From the NCBI GenBank assembly GCA_015067765.1, contig SVLV01000002.1, positions 1 to 64,000 on the forward strand: a stretch of 64,000 bases of DNA. The letters are read 5' to 3'. Positions 1 through 9,121 of this stretch are shown here, piece by piece. Position numbers and translations under genes: made by a program. Source of the DNA: Oscillospiraceae bacterium (GTDB lineage Bacteria > Bacillota > Clostridia > Oscillospirales > Oscillospiraceae). Position 1 is the stretch's first letter, and every line of letters begins with the position of its first letter. Below the pieces are notes generated by a model. It was given only the letters and a program-made list of their open reading frames with translations, had not been told where the DNA came from and searched no databases.

Positions 1-1
1 C

Positions 2-1093
2 ATGGGTACGGTGGATCTGTTCATCCGCTCCCGTATGCCCAACCGACTGGCGGATTATCTGGTGCGGATGCTGCCCAGCGTGAAGGCACTGATTATCGTG
101 CTGGCCCTGTTTGCCGGTCTGGTGTCCGCTTTCGTGGATAACGTAGCTACGGTTCTGATGCTGGCTCCCGTAGGCCTGGCACTGGCCCGGAAGCTGGATG
201 TGTCCCCGGTGAATATGATCCTGGCCATCGCCGTGTCCTCCAACCTGCAGGGCGCTGCTACTCTGGTGGGTGATACCACTTCCATCCTGCTGGGCGGCCA
301 TCTGGATATGGACTTTATGGACTTCTTTGCCTATCAGGGCATGCCCGGCATGTTCTGGGTGGTGCAGCTGGGTGCACTTGCTACGGTCCCTGTTATGCTG
401 ATTCTGTTCCGCAAGGAGAACGGCCGCCTGGAGGGTGGAGAACTGACTCCCGTCACCGATATGATCCCCACCTGGTTGCTGGTGGGTACGGTAGTGAGCC
501 TGATTCTGGTGTCCTTCATTCCCGATAAGCCCGCCATCACCAACGGTGTGCTGTGCATGGTGATCTTCGTCGTGGGTCTGATCGTTGAGTGCATCAAGGA
601 GAAGGGCAGCGAACTGGGCAAGGATGTCATCAAGAATATCGACTTTGTAACTTTGGCTCTGCTGGCCGGCCTGTTCCTGGTGATCGACGGTATTGACCGT
701 GTGGGCATCATTCAGGATCTGAGCAACCTGATCGCCAAGCTGGGTGGCGGCAATGTGTTCCTGACCTATACCATCATTGTGTGGTTCTCCGTGCTGGCAT
801 CTGCCTTTATCGATAACATTCCCTACACCGCAACCATGCTGCCTGTGGTGGCTGGTGTGGCAACAGCTATGGGTGTGGACCAGACGGTGCTGTGCTTCGG
901 CCTGCTGACCGGTGCAACACTGGGCGGCAACCTGACCCCTGTGGGTGCTTCTGCCAACATTGCGGCCGGCGGCATTCTCCGCAAGGCCGGCTATGAGGTC
1001 AGCACCGCGCAGTTCATGAAGATCGGTATTCCCTTTACGCTGGCAGCTGTGGTTACCGGTTATGTGCTGGTGTGGGTGCTGTTTGGCATGTAA
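2..1093 (+). CDS. ArsB/NhaD-type (SLC13-like) permease, 5' end cut off by the window
   Basis: The visible 363 residues are almost entirely hydrophobic, with about ten predicted membrane segments arranged as two similar halves. Each half carries an acidic-Asn motif typical of the ion-transporter superfamily (FVDNVATVLML near residue 45 and FIDNIPYTATML near residue 270), followed by a Gly-rich GATL stretch. This resembles the ArsB/NhaD and CitM group of secondary transporters, which move arsenite, Na+ or carboxylates. Family members are usually above 400 residues, so the first ATG in the window is probably internal and the true start lies upstream. The substrate cannot be told from sequence. 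The gene ends at a strong hairpin shared with the convergent nifJ. Confidence 0.8.
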   Translation: MGTVDLFIRSRMPNRLADYLVRMLPSVKALIIVLALFAGLVSAFVDNVATVLMLAPVGLALARKLDVSPVNMILAIAVSSNLQGAATLVGDTTSILLGGHLDMDFMDFFAYQGMPGMFWVVQLGALATVPVMLILFRKENGRLEGGELTPVTDMIPTWLLVGTVVSLILVSFIPDKPAITNGVLCMVIFVVGLIVECIKEKGSELGKDVIKNIDFVTLALLAGLFLVIDGIDRVGIIQDLSNLIAKLGGGNVFLTYTIIVWFSVLASAFIDNIPYTATMLPVVAGVATAMGVDQTVLCFGLLTGATLGGNLTPVGASANIAAGGILRKAGYEVSTAQFMKIGIPFTLAAVVTGYVLVWVLFGM

Positions 1094-1105
1094 TATGATT
1101 TCATC

Positions 1106-1147
1106 AAAAAGAGCCTTCGGACATGGTGTCCGAAGGCTCTTTTTTCT
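1106..1147. terminator. Bidirectional intrinsic terminator, permease / nifJ
   Basis: A 13-bp stem (gagccttcggaca paired with tgtccgaaggctc) is preceded by five A and followed by a T-run. It lies between two convergent genes and can end transcripts from both sides. Confidence 0.9.
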
Positions 1148-4100
1148 TATCCGTCAGCAAGCTTTTTGTAGCTGTTCAGGCGTTCCTTGGCGTCGCGCGC
1201 GGCCTTGCTGTACAACTCCTCTGCCTTTTCGGGGAAGGAAAGCTGCAGGGAGGCGTAGCGGTTTTGACCCAGCAGGAATTGCTGGAAATCGCCGGAAGGC
1301 TCTTTGGAATCCAGTGTGAAGGGATTCTGGCCATTCTCTTTCAAGGCAGGGTTGTAGCGGTACAGATGCCAGTAGCCGCAGTCGACAGCGCGTTTCTGTT
1401 CGTGCTGACTCAGACCCATACCGCACTTCATGCCGTGCTCAATGCAGGGACAGTAGGCGATCACAAGGGAGGGACCGGGATAGGCCTCTGCCTCCCGGAT
1501 GGCCCGAAGAGTTTGGGCCGGATCGGCGCCCATAGCAACCTGAGCGACATACACATAGCCGTAACTCATGGCCATCATGCCCAGGTCTTTTTTCTTGGTC
1601 TCCTTACCGCCGGCAGAGAATTTGGCAATGGCGCCGGCAGCGGTGGCCTTGGAGGATTGACCGCCGGTGTTGGAGTATACCTCGGTGTCCAGAACCAGGA
1701 TGTTGATGTCTTTTCCGGAGGCAAGAACATGGTCCAGGCCGCCGTAACCGATATCGTAGGCCCAACCGTCGCCGCCAAAGGCCCAGACGCTCTTCTTGGA
1801 CAGATATTCCCGGTTTTCGCGGATGAAGGAGGCATCCTCGTCGTCGATCGGTTCAATGGCCGCCAGCAGTTCATCGCTGACCTGACGGGAGCGGTCGGCA
1901 TTTCGTCCCTCCTCCAGATAGGCCCGGCAGGCATCGGCGGCAATACCCTTGTTGAGCAGGGCTTCTGCCGCGGCACGCAGCTGCTGCTGGATGGTATCCT
2001 GACCCAACAGGTAGCCGTAGGCGTACTCGGCATTGTCCTCAAACAGGCTCATGGCCCACGCAGGACCGAAACCGTTTTTGTCCACACAATACGGGGAAGA
2101 GGGGGGAGAGGCACTGTAGGCCGAGGAGCAGCCGGAGGCATTTGTGACATACATCCGGTCACCGAACAGTTGAGTCACCAACTTGATGTAAGGTGTTTCG
2201 CCACAGCCGGCACAGGCACCGGAAAACTCAAAGTAGGGCTTGGCAAACTGGGAGGCCTTTACCGTCTTATTGCTGACGGCATCCTGCTTGATGCTTACTG
2301 TATCCACGGCATAGTCCCAGTTGGAGGCCTCGCAGAGCTGATCGGCCAGCGGCTGCATGGAAATGGCCTTCTCCTTGGCCGGACACACATTGACGCAGCT
2401 GCCGCAGCCGGTGCAGTCGTAGGGAGAGACCTGCAAACGATAGGTGTAGTTTCCGCTTACACCCTTGGCAGGAACCGTGCCAAAATCGGCAGGCTTTCCG
2501 GCTTCTTCCGACTCGTCCAAGAGGATGGGGCGAATGGCGGCGTGAGGACAGACCAGGGCACACTGGTTGCACTGCAGACATTTGGCGGCGGCCCAGGCAG
2601 GAACTTCGACGGCGGCGCCGTGCTTTTCATACCGGGAAGTGCCGGCGGGCCATGTGCCGTCCTCCAAACCGTACTTCATCATCAGGGAGACGGGAAGGGT
2701 ATCGCCCTCCTGACGGTTCATTACCTGCACCACCTCCTGAATGAAGGCAGGAGCGGTGTTGACCACAGGGGCATCCTGTGCGGTAGCCCAACTGGCCGGA
2801 ATGGGGATCTCCACCAGCCGGTTCAAACCGCTGTCGATGGAGGCGTTGTTCATATCCACCACAGCTTGCCCCTTTTTCTTGTAGTAAGTCTGGTAGATGG
2901 CATCCTTCATCTCGGCCACCGCCGTTTCCACAGGGATCACATTGGTCAGCTGAAAGAATGCGGCCTGCAGAATGGTGTTGGTGCGGTTGCCGAGACCCAA
3001 ATTCCGGGCAATATCAATGGCATTGATGGTATAAAACTTTGCTTGTTTTTCGGCCAAGGCTCGCTTCATTCCGGCGGGCAGATTGGTCTCCAGTTGTTCC
3101 ATATCCCACTGGCAGTTCAACAGGAAGGTTCCGCCTTGTTTCAGGTTTCGGAGCATATCGTACTTATGAACATAGTTGGGCGTATGGCAGGCCACAAAAT
3201 CGGCAGAGGAGACCAAATAGGGAGAGCGGATCGGCTCCTTGCCGAAACGCAGGTGGCTTTGGGTCAGACCGCCGGATTTCTTGGAGTCATAGACAAAATA
3301 AGCCTGGCAATACAGATCGGTCGTATGACCGATGATCTTAATGGAGTTCTTGTTGGCGCCCACCGTGCCGTCGGAACCCATGCCCCAGATCTCCACATTG
3401 GCCTGCCCTGCAGGAGTAACGGAGAGTTCCTCTGTCACAGGCAGGGAGGTGAAGGTCACATCGTCCGTAATGCCGATGGTGAAATCGTTTTTGGGCGTAT
3501 CCTGTTTCAGATTCTCAAATACGGCCAGGATCTGACTGGGCGTGGTGTCCTTGGAGGAGAGACCGTACCGGCCACCCACCACGCGGATTCCGCGGTTGGC
3601 ACGCTGCAGAACGGAGCAGACATCCTGATATAGGGGCTCGCCCATTCCGCCGGGCTCCTTGGTGCGGTCCAGCACGGCGATCTTCCGGCAGGAGACAGGC
3701 AGCGCCTTGAGGAAATGCTCCACGGAGAAGGGCCGGAAGAGATGTACGTTGATCAGACCGACCTTTTCACCCCGGGCGGTCAGATAGTCCACCACTTCCT
3801 TGGCAGTTTCTGCGCAGGAACCCATCACAACGAGGACATTTTGGGCATCTTCCGCGCCGTAATAGTCAAACAGATGATAGCTGCGGCCGGTGAGGTGGCC
3901 GATCTGCTGCATGTACTCTTCCACAATGTCGGGGATGGCTGCAACTTTCTCATTGCAGGCCTCGCGGCACTGGAAGAAGATATCGGGATTGACGGTGGTG
4001 CCGCGGGTGGCGGGGTGCTCCGGATTGAGGCTGTTCTTGCGGAAGGCCCGCAGAGCATCGGTATCCACCAGAGGGCGCAGATCCTCATAATCCAGCGCCT

Positions 4101-4650
4101 CGATCTTCTGAATCTCGTGGGAGGTGCGGAAGCCGTCAAAGAAGTGGAGCAGCGGCATACGGGCGCGAATGGCAGACAGATGGGCAACGGCACCCAGATC
4201 CATTACCTCCTGGGGAGAGGAGGAAGCCAGCATCGCAAAACCCGTGCTGCGCACACCCATCACATCGGAGTGGTCGCCAAAGATGGACAGACCGTGGGTG
4301 GACAGCGTGCGGGCAGACACATGGAACACACCCGGCAGCATTTCGCCTGCGATCTTGTACATGTTGGGGATCATCAGCAGCAATCCCTGAGAGGCGGTGT
4401 AGGTGGTGGTCAGGGCGCCGGACTGCAGGGAACCGTGCACCGTGCCGGCGGCACCGCCCTCCGACTGCATTTCTACCACGCGGACCGGCTGGCCAAAGAG
4501 GTTCTTTTTTCCGTTGGCGGCCCAATCATCCACATACTCTGCCATGGGAGAGGAGGGGGTGATGGGGAAGATGGCAGCCACCTCGGTAAAGGCGTATGAG
4601 ATATATGCGGCGGCCTGATTGCCGTCCATGATTTCAATTATTTTCGCCAT
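1147..4650 (-). CDS. nifJ: Pyruvate:ferredoxin (flavodoxin) oxidoreductase
   Basis: The 1167-residue length matches single-chain homodimeric PFOR, which converts pyruvate and CoA to acetyl-CoA and CO2 with reduction of ferredoxin in the cytoplasm. The N-terminal pyruvate-binding part includes the FPITPSSPM motif and HFFDGFRTSHE. Two ferredoxin-type clusters are visible near residues 690 (CLQCNQCALVCP) and 740 (CTGCGSCVNVCP). The TPP domain follows, with CAGCGETPY and GDGWAYDIGYGGLDHV. The start has an AAAGGAG ribosome site about 12 nt upstream. It lies 30 nt downstream of abfD on the same strand without a terminator between, so the two are probably co-transcribed. Pyruvate oxidation feeding a butyrate-type pathway fits that pairing. 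Confidence 0.97.
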   Translation of the reverse strand: MAKIIEIMDGNQAAAYISYAFTEVAAIFPITPSSPMAEYVDDWAANGKKNLFGQPVRVVEMQSEGGAAGTVHGSLQSGALTTTYTASQGLLLMIPNMYKIAGEMLPGVFHVSARTLSTHGLSIFGDHSDVMGVRSTGFAMLASSSPQEVMDLGAVAHLSAIRARMPLLHFFDGFRTSHEIQKIEALDYEDLRPLVDTDALRAFRKNSLNPEHPATRGTTVNPDIFFQCREACNEKVAAIPDIVEEYMQQIGHLTGRSYHLFDYYGAEDAQNVLVVMGSCAETAKEVVDYLTARGEKVGLINVHLFRPFSVEHFLKALPVSCRKIAVLDRTKEPGGMGEPLYQDVCSVLQRANRGIRVVGGRYGLSSKDTTPSQILAVFENLKQDTPKNDFTIGITDDVTFTSLPVTEELSVTPAGQANVEIWGMGSDGTVGANKNSIKIIGHTTDLYCQAYFVYDSKKSGGLTQSHLRFGKEPIRSPYLVSSADFVACHTPNYVHKYDMLRNLKQGGTFLLNCQWDMEQLETNLPAGMKRALAEKQAKFYTINAIDIARNLGLGNRTNTILQAAFFQLTNVIPVETAVAEMKDAIYQTYYKKKGQAVVDMNNASIDSGLNRLVEIPIPASWATAQDAPVVNTAPAFIQEVVQVMNRQEGDTLPVSLMMKYGLEDGTWPAGTSRYEKHGAAVEVPAWAAAKCLQCNQCALVCPHAAIRPILLDESEEAGKPADFGTVPAKGVSGNYTYRLQVSPYDCTGCGSCVNVCPAKEKAISMQPLADQLCEASNWDYAVDTVSIKQDAVSNKTVKASQFAKPYFEFSGACAGCGETPYIKLVTQLFGDRMYVTNASGCSSAYSASPPSSPYCVDKNGFGPAWAMSLFEDNAEYAYGYLLGQDTIQQQLRAAAEALLNKGIAADACRAYLEEGRNADRSRQVSDELLAAIEPIDDEDASFIRENREYLSKKSVWAFGGDGWAYDIGYGGLDHVLASGKDINILVLDTEVYSNTGGQSSKATAAGAIAKFSAGGKETKKKDLGMMAMSYGYVYVAQVAMGADPAQTLRAIREAEAYPGPSLVIAYCPCIEHGMKCGMGLSQHEQKRAVDCGYWHLYRYNPALKENGQNPFTLDSKEPSGDFQQFLLGQNRYASLQLSFPEKAEELYSKAARDAKERLNSYKKLADG

Positions 4651-4680
4651 AGGAGACGCTCCTTTGTCTTGTGTATGGGA

Positions 4681-6156
4681 TCAGTCTTGAATGCCGGCAA
4701 TATTCTTAGCCAGTTTCTTCTTGCCCTGAATGTCACCCTGACGGGCGATCATAATACGCTGAGCCTGGGGAGAGCCGGCGCCGTGCATAGACTCTGTGCG
4801 GTAACCCACTGCAGAGGCGCCCAGACACATATTTTCCAGGAAACGCAGAACGCGCTGGCGGTCCTCCGTGCTGACGCCCTCCCGGGCAGCGAAATACTTG
4901 TGGCAGATCTGGCTGATGGTCTCGCCCTCACGGCCTACCACTGTGTCGGAGTTGAAGTCTGCCTCGGAGGGCATGGTTACCATCAGACCGCCGGCAATGT
5001 CCTCGGCCAGGCGGACGATCTCGTAGGGGAAGCGGGTCACATTCTGCTTGCAGACATTGGCCAGCAGCAGATCGATCTGGTAGTTGCCTGCCTTGGTGGG
5101 ACAGCCTTCGCAGGAGCAGGCGATGCCGCAGGAGTAGAGGGTTTCGTTGAGATGAGTCATCTCAATCAGCTTGTCCTTTACGGCGCTGGCTTTTTCCACA
5201 CCATTATACTCCGCTGCCAATGCAGCCGCGCCGATAACCACATCACCGACGCCTACCTTGCAGCCGCCATAGCTCTGGCGGTGGTAGCCGGCAAAGCGCT
5301 CCACCATCATTCCGGCAAACTCATACTCGCCGTTGAGGAAGATGTATTCGTTGGGAATGAACACGTGGTCCAGCACCACGAGAGCTTCCTGTCCGCCAAA
5401 CTTAGCATTGCCCACATCGATGCAGCCGTCCTCCATCTTCCGGGTATCGCAGCTCTGGCGGCCGTAGATCATATAAAGACCATCGGCATCGCTGGGGCAG
5501 GCGAAGGACACAGCATAGTCCTTATCGTTTTCGCCCATGGCGATGGTGGGCATGAAAATATGCCAATGGGAGTTGATGGAACCGGTCTGGTGGCACTTGG
5601 CACCGCACACCACGATACCGTCATCGCGGCGCTCCACCACATGGACATACATATCGGGATCGGCCTGCTGATGGGGGGGCTTGCTGCGGTCACCCTTGGG
5701 GTCCGTCATAGCGCCGTCCACCGTCAGATCCTGGTCCTGTACCATGATGAGGAACTTCTTGAAGTTCTCGTGGTAGGGGGTTGCGTACTTCTCATCGATC
5801 TCGAAGGTGGTGGAATACACGGCGTTGAAGGCATCCATACCCACGCAGCGCTGGAAGCAGGAGGCGGTCTTCTGACCCATGAGCCGCTGCATTTTTACCT
5901 TCTTGACCAGATCCTCTGCGGACTGGTGGAGGTGGGCAAAGCGGTTGATCTTCCGGCCGGTCAGGCTGGATGTGGCGGTCATCAGATCCTCATACTGGGG
6001 ATCCTGTGCCAGCGCATAGGTCATCGCCACGGAATTGATGGAGGGCCGGATCATAGGATGATCCACCCAGTTGTCAATCTTTTCGCCAAACATATACACG
6101 CGGGTGTTCAGTTTGCGCAGGGAGTCGATATACTCTTTTGCCGTCATCAGTGCCAT
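4681..6156 (-). CDS. abfD: 4-hydroxybutyryl-CoA dehydratase / vinylacetyl-CoA delta-isomerase
   Basis: The 491-residue protein belongs to the FAD-plus-[4Fe-4S] dehydratase branch of the 4-hydroxyphenylacetate 3-hydroxylase family. In Clostridium aminobutyricum AbfD the cluster ligands are three Cys and one His. The equivalents here are Cys100 and Cys104 (CFQRC) and His292 and Cys299 (HRQSYGGC), followed by Lys300. Keeping all four ligands argues for a real radical dehydratase rather than a hydroxylase. The enzyme makes crotonyl-CoA from 4-hydroxybutyryl-CoA, a step in 4-aminobutyrate or succinate fermentation to butyrate, and is oxygen sensitive. No abfT or abfH partner is in the window; nifJ follows instead. 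A strong sigma-A-type promoter lies just upstream. Confidence 0.93.
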   Translation of the reverse strand: MALMTAKEYIDSLRKLNTRVYMFGEKIDNWVDHPMIRPSINSVAMTYALAQDPQYEDLMTATSSLTGRKINRFAHLHQSAEDLVKKVKMQRLMGQKTASCFQRCVGMDAFNAVYSTTFEIDEKYATPYHENFKKFLIMVQDQDLTVDGAMTDPKGDRSKPPHQQADPDMYVHVVERRDDGIVVCGAKCHQTGSINSHWHIFMPTIAMGENDKDYAVSFACPSDADGLYMIYGRQSCDTRKMEDGCIDVGNAKFGGQEALVVLDHVFIPNEYIFLNGEYEFAGMMVERFAGYHRQSYGGCKVGVGDVVIGAAALAAEYNGVEKASAVKDKLIEMTHLNETLYSCGIACSCEGCPTKAGNYQIDLLLANVCKQNVTRFPYEIVRLAEDIAGGLMVTMPSEADFNSDTVVGREGETISQICHKYFAAREGVSTEDRQRVLRFLENMCLGASAVGYRTESMHGAGSPQAQRIMIARQGDIQGKKKLAKNIAGIQD

Positions 6157-6216
6157 ACAGATCCTCCTCGCTGGCGGACAGGCCGCCGGTTTCTTTGGTA
6201 TTTGTAACTTTCGTTC

Positions 6217-6245
6217 ATTATATAAGAAAGAAGCGCAACTGTCTA
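6217..6245 (-). promoter_or_regulatory. Sigma-A promoter of abfD-nifJ
   Basis: TAGACA, 17-bp spacer, perfect TATAAT on the minus strand. The -35 box overlaps the spoIIP stop codon, so abfD-nifJ is uncoupled from the sporulation gene upstream. Confidence 0.8.
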
Positions 6246-7370
6246 TGAGGAAATTTCCGCGCCGATGGTCTTTGCAAAGCTGCGGGCAAAGAGTCGGGCG
6301 GCATAGATGGCCTCATCCAGAGAGTTGCCGGCAGCGCCCACCTCCAAAAGAAGAGACCCCACCGAGGCATTTTGGTTGTAGCCGGTGTTGCGCAGAGTGA
6401 TAGGCCGCATCAGGGTGGGATACCGGGCACACAGATTCTTCTGTACGGCCACGGCCAGACGCAAATTGTCCTGCCAGTGGTCATAGTCGCTGCCCATAAC
6501 AAGACTCATCTGTGCGGCCCGGGGTTCTTCGCGGCTGATGACCTTGTACTGCCTGCCGTCAGCATCCTGTATAGCATCGCGGTGCACATCCAGAATGAAG
6601 GAGATGGTGGGATACTTGGCCAAATAATCCTCAATGGAGGCAAGACTCCGGCTATACGAGCCGTTATACTCCGGATTGTCGTGCATGGTGCGGTCATGGA
6701 GAACGGAGATGCCGTAGGAGGAGAGGACGGAGGCAATCTCGTCACCTACCCGGATCACATTTTTGGTTGTGTCGGAGGTGCGGAATGTGCCGGAAGGGAC
6801 ATATTCCTCTCCGGCCGGCATGGTGTAGGCCTCACTGCCATGGGTGTGGAGGATCAGTACCTGTGGGCCCTCCTGTCCCAGCGCTGCGGCGAAGGTGCCG
6901 TCAGAGAAAATGGCAGGATCCACGGTTTGGCGGGAACTGTTTTTGATGAAGACATTACCTGCCACCACATAGCCTTTCCCGGAAGTGGGGGCGATGGTCT
7001 CCGACGGAGTTCCGTTGTCCAGAAAATACAGATCCTGTGACAGATCCGGCTCCGGCTGCTGAACAGGGAGTGATTCCTGTGGGGAAGAGGTGTCCGGAGA
7101 GGGGGGATCTTCACTGTGTGCGGAAGAGGTCAGAAGATTCCGTGCCGCCAGAAGGAGAGGGGACTGGTGCAGCACCAGTAGAGTGGACAGCGGGAGATCA
7201 TCGGTGGGAAAAGCGGGCAGTTCCCATTGCAGCAGGGCGTGGGGCAGGGAAACAGACTGTTTCATGGCGGACACCGCTGCGGAAAGGGATTGGCTTTGGG
7301 CGGTGACCAACAGGGTCCACATGGTGGCGATGGCGACCAACAGGGCGAGGCCGCGGCGGACAAGTTTCAT
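6243..7370 (-). CDS. spoIIP: Stage II sporulation protein P (peptidoglycan amidase)
   Basis: The 375-residue protein has an N-terminal membrane anchor (about residues 8-25) and a low-complexity Pro/Ser linker near residues 90-110. The C-terminal SpoIIP amidase/endopeptidase domain starts near residue 150. Zinc-site motifs are visible: HTHGSEAY, FILDVHRDA and LLLEVGAAGN. In Bacillus, SpoIIP works with SpoIID and SpoIIM to remodel septal peptidoglycan during engulfment. I chose the ATG at 7370 because AGAGGAG lies about 10 nt upstream; an ATG 18 codons earlier has no such site. It is the main direct evidence, with spoIIR, that the organism forms spores. A sigma-E-like promoter lies upstream. 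Confidence 0.92.
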   Translation of the reverse strand: MKLVRRGLALLVAIATMWTLLVTAQSQSLSAAVSAMKQSVSLPHALLQWELPAFPTDDLPLSTLLVLHQSPLLLAARNLLTSSAHSEDPPSPDTSSPQESLPVQQPEPDLSQDLYFLDNGTPSETIAPTSGKGYVVAGNVFIKNSSRQTVDPAIFSDGTFAAALGQEGPQVLILHTHGSEAYTMPAGEEYVPSGTFRTSDTTKNVIRVGDEIASVLSSYGISVLHDRTMHDNPEYNGSYSRSLASIEDYLAKYPTISFILDVHRDAIQDADGRQYKVISREEPRAAQMSLVMGSDYDHWQDNLRLAVAVQKNLCARYPTLMRPITLRNTGYNQNASVGSLLLEVGAAGNSLDEAIYAARLFARSFAKTIGAEISS

Positions 7371-7419
7371 GCGGGACACTCCTCTCTTACAGGTAAAAGA
7401 TTCCGGGTTCTTACAGACA

Positions 7420-7449
7420 AGCATATTCCTGATTTTGGAGGCATATGAC
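7420..7449 (-). promoter_or_regulatory. Possible sigma-E promoter of spoIIP
   Basis: On the minus strand GTCATATG matches the Bacillus sigma-E -35 (GKHATATT) at 7 of 8 positions. After 14 nt comes AATATGCT, a 5 of 8 match to the -10 (CATACAMT). The predicted leader is about 45 nt. Mother-cell expression of spoIIP in Bacillus supports the idea; the sequence match alone is modest. Confidence 0.4.
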
Positions 7450-7462
7450 AGTGAAGTTATTC

Positions 7463-7491
7463 TTGCCAGAGAGCCGGGAAAGGAGTATCAT
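7463..7491 (+). promoter_or_regulatory. Sigma-A promoter of the polysaccharide deacetylase gene
   Basis: TTGCCA, 17-bp spacer, TATCAT, about 90 nt before the start codon. Confidence 0.6.
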
Positions 7492-7581
7492 ACAGTATAT
7501 AGTTGTCTCATGGGGAAAAGCCGCAATATGACGGCTGATAGATGAGAGAGAAGTATCGAACAACGAAAGGATTCACGGGAT

Positions 7582-9054
7582 ATGAGAGAGCTTTGGCTGA
7601 AGTGGAGTAACGCGATGCGCGCAGCGGTGATCGGCGGCGCATTGGTGGTGTTGGCCGCACTGGTGATCGGTGTGCTGAGCCTGGCAAACGGGTATTTTAT
7701 TTTGAATCCCCAGCCCCGCGTCATGCTGCAGGGTGAAAAGACTCTGGTGATTGAAGCTTTTGCAGAATATGAGGATGCCGGCGCCAAGGCGGCACTGGGC
7801 AAGCAGGATCTCACGGATCAGATCGTGACGATCGGTGCTGTCAACCCTGCGATCCCCGGCGAGTATACCATGATCTATCGGCTCACCTATGGAGAGAAAC
7901 AGTACAGTGCCGAGCGGAAGGTGACGGTGGTGGACAAAGTGGCTCCCGAACTGACGCTGACCGGTGATGCCCAGATGACCGTATCTCTGCTGCGTCTGTA
8001 TCAGGAGCCCGGTTTTACAGCCAATGACCGCTGTGACGGCGATCTGACCGGCAAGGTGCAGGTAGCCCAGACGGAGAATGAGGATGGCACCGTTACCATC
8101 ACCTACACGGTCAGCGATGCCAGCGGCAATCAGGCAACTGCCAGCCGCACCCTGACCATCCGCGATATCGTGGCACCCACCATTACACTGTCCGGCAACT
8201 ACCATGTCTATGTGTCCGTTGGCCGCAGTTTCTCCGATCCCGGCGTCTCCGCGTCGGACGATGTGGACGGCGACCTGACCGGTAAAATCAAGAAGTCCGG
8301 CAGTGTGGATACTTCTGCCACCGGTACATATACCCTCAATTATGAGGTGACCGACTCCAGCGGAAACAAGGCAACCGCCAGCCGCAAGGTGACGGTTTAC
8401 AAGGATGACGGCAGCAGCCCCAACCGCATTTACCTGACCTTCGATGACGGTCCCACCAGCAATATCACACCCCGGGTCCTGAATATTCTCCGTGAGAACA
8501 ATGTGAAGGCTACCTTCTTTATCCTCAATTACGGCGAGACGGGAAGAGAGATCATTCGTCAGATGATTGCGGACGGTCATACGGTGGCCATCCACGGCTA
8601 TTCCCATGAATACAGCGTGATCTATGCCTCGGACGATGCCTTCATGAATAATATCTATAAGCTGCGCAACAAGCTGATCAACGATTTCGGCTATGAGTCC
8701 AATATCATCCGTTTCCCCGGCGGCAGCTCCAACACCGTCAGCCGCAATTATAGCTACGGTATTATGAGCCGCTTGGTCAGACGTGTGGAGGACGAAGGCT
8801 TCGTCTATTTCGACTGGAATGTCTCCAGCGGCGATGCCAGCGGCAACTCAGTATCTTCCTCTACCATTTACAACAATGTGATCAACGGTCTGCGTCCCGG
8901 CCGCAACAATGTGGTGCTGATGCACGACAGCTATTATAAGAGCACCACGGCAGCCGCCCTGCAGGATATCATCGACTATGGCCGCGGCAACGGCTATACG
9001 TTCCTGCCGCTGACCGAGAGCACCCGTCCCGTACATCAGGGTGTGAACAACTAA
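7582..9054 (+). CDS. Membrane-anchored polysaccharide deacetylase with three Ig-like (DUF5011-type) domains
   Basis: The 490-residue protein has one N-terminal membrane segment (about 13-38). Three Ig-like repeats follow between about residues 55 and 278, each ending in a version of YTVSDASGNQATASR, as in bacterial DUF5011 domains. A NodB-type catalytic domain occupies about 283-480. Its motifs are complete: TFDDGP with Asp288/Asp289, HGYSHEY with the metal ligands His338 and His342, RFPGG, and LMHD near the end. NodB enzymes remove acetyl groups from peptidoglycan or other polysaccharides, so this is probably a cell-surface enzyme held away from the membrane by the Ig stalk. The substrate is not certain. 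The unit is monocistronic by layout. Confidence 0.88.
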   Translation: MRELWLKWSNAMRAAVIGGALVVLAALVIGVLSLANGYFILNPQPRVMLQGEKTLVIEAFAEYEDAGAKAALGKQDLTDQIVTIGAVNPAIPGEYTMIYRLTYGEKQYSAERKVTVVDKVAPELTLTGDAQMTVSLLRLYQEPGFTANDRCDGDLTGKVQVAQTENEDGTVTITYTVSDASGNQATASRTLTIRDIVAPTITLSGNYHVYVSVGRSFSDPGVSASDDVDGDLTGKIKKSGSVDTSATGTYTLNYEVTDSSGNKATASRKVTVYKDDGSSPNRIYLTFDDGPTSNITPRVLNILRENNVKATFFILNYGETGREIIRQMIADGHTVAIHGYSHEYSVIYASDDAFMNNIYKLRNKLINDFGYESNIIRFPGGSSNTVSRNYSYGIMSRLVRRVEDEGFVYFDWNVSSGDASGNSVSSSTIYNNVINGLRPGRNNVVLMHDSYYKSTTAAALQDIIDYGRGNGYTFLPLTESTRPVHQGVNN

Positions 9055-9058
9055 GGAA

Positions 9059-9087
9059 TTGTCAAATCGCTGAAAATTTGCTATACT
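9059..9087 (+). promoter_or_regulatory. Sigma-A promoter of the uridine-kinase-like gene
   Basis: TTGTCA, 17-bp spacer, TATACT, ending 35 nt before the start codon. Confidence 0.75.
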
Positions 9088-9121
9088 ATGGTATATATCA
9101 GAAATCGAGGAGGGAAGGATC

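Noticed and set aside
1123-3633. Very long plus-strand open frame opposite nifJ, and similar long frames opposite abfD, fhs, guaB, addB and others
   Set aside because: They mirror the codon bias of the real gene on the other strand, have no ribosome sites or recognisable domains, and the opposite-strand proteins are well-conserved families.
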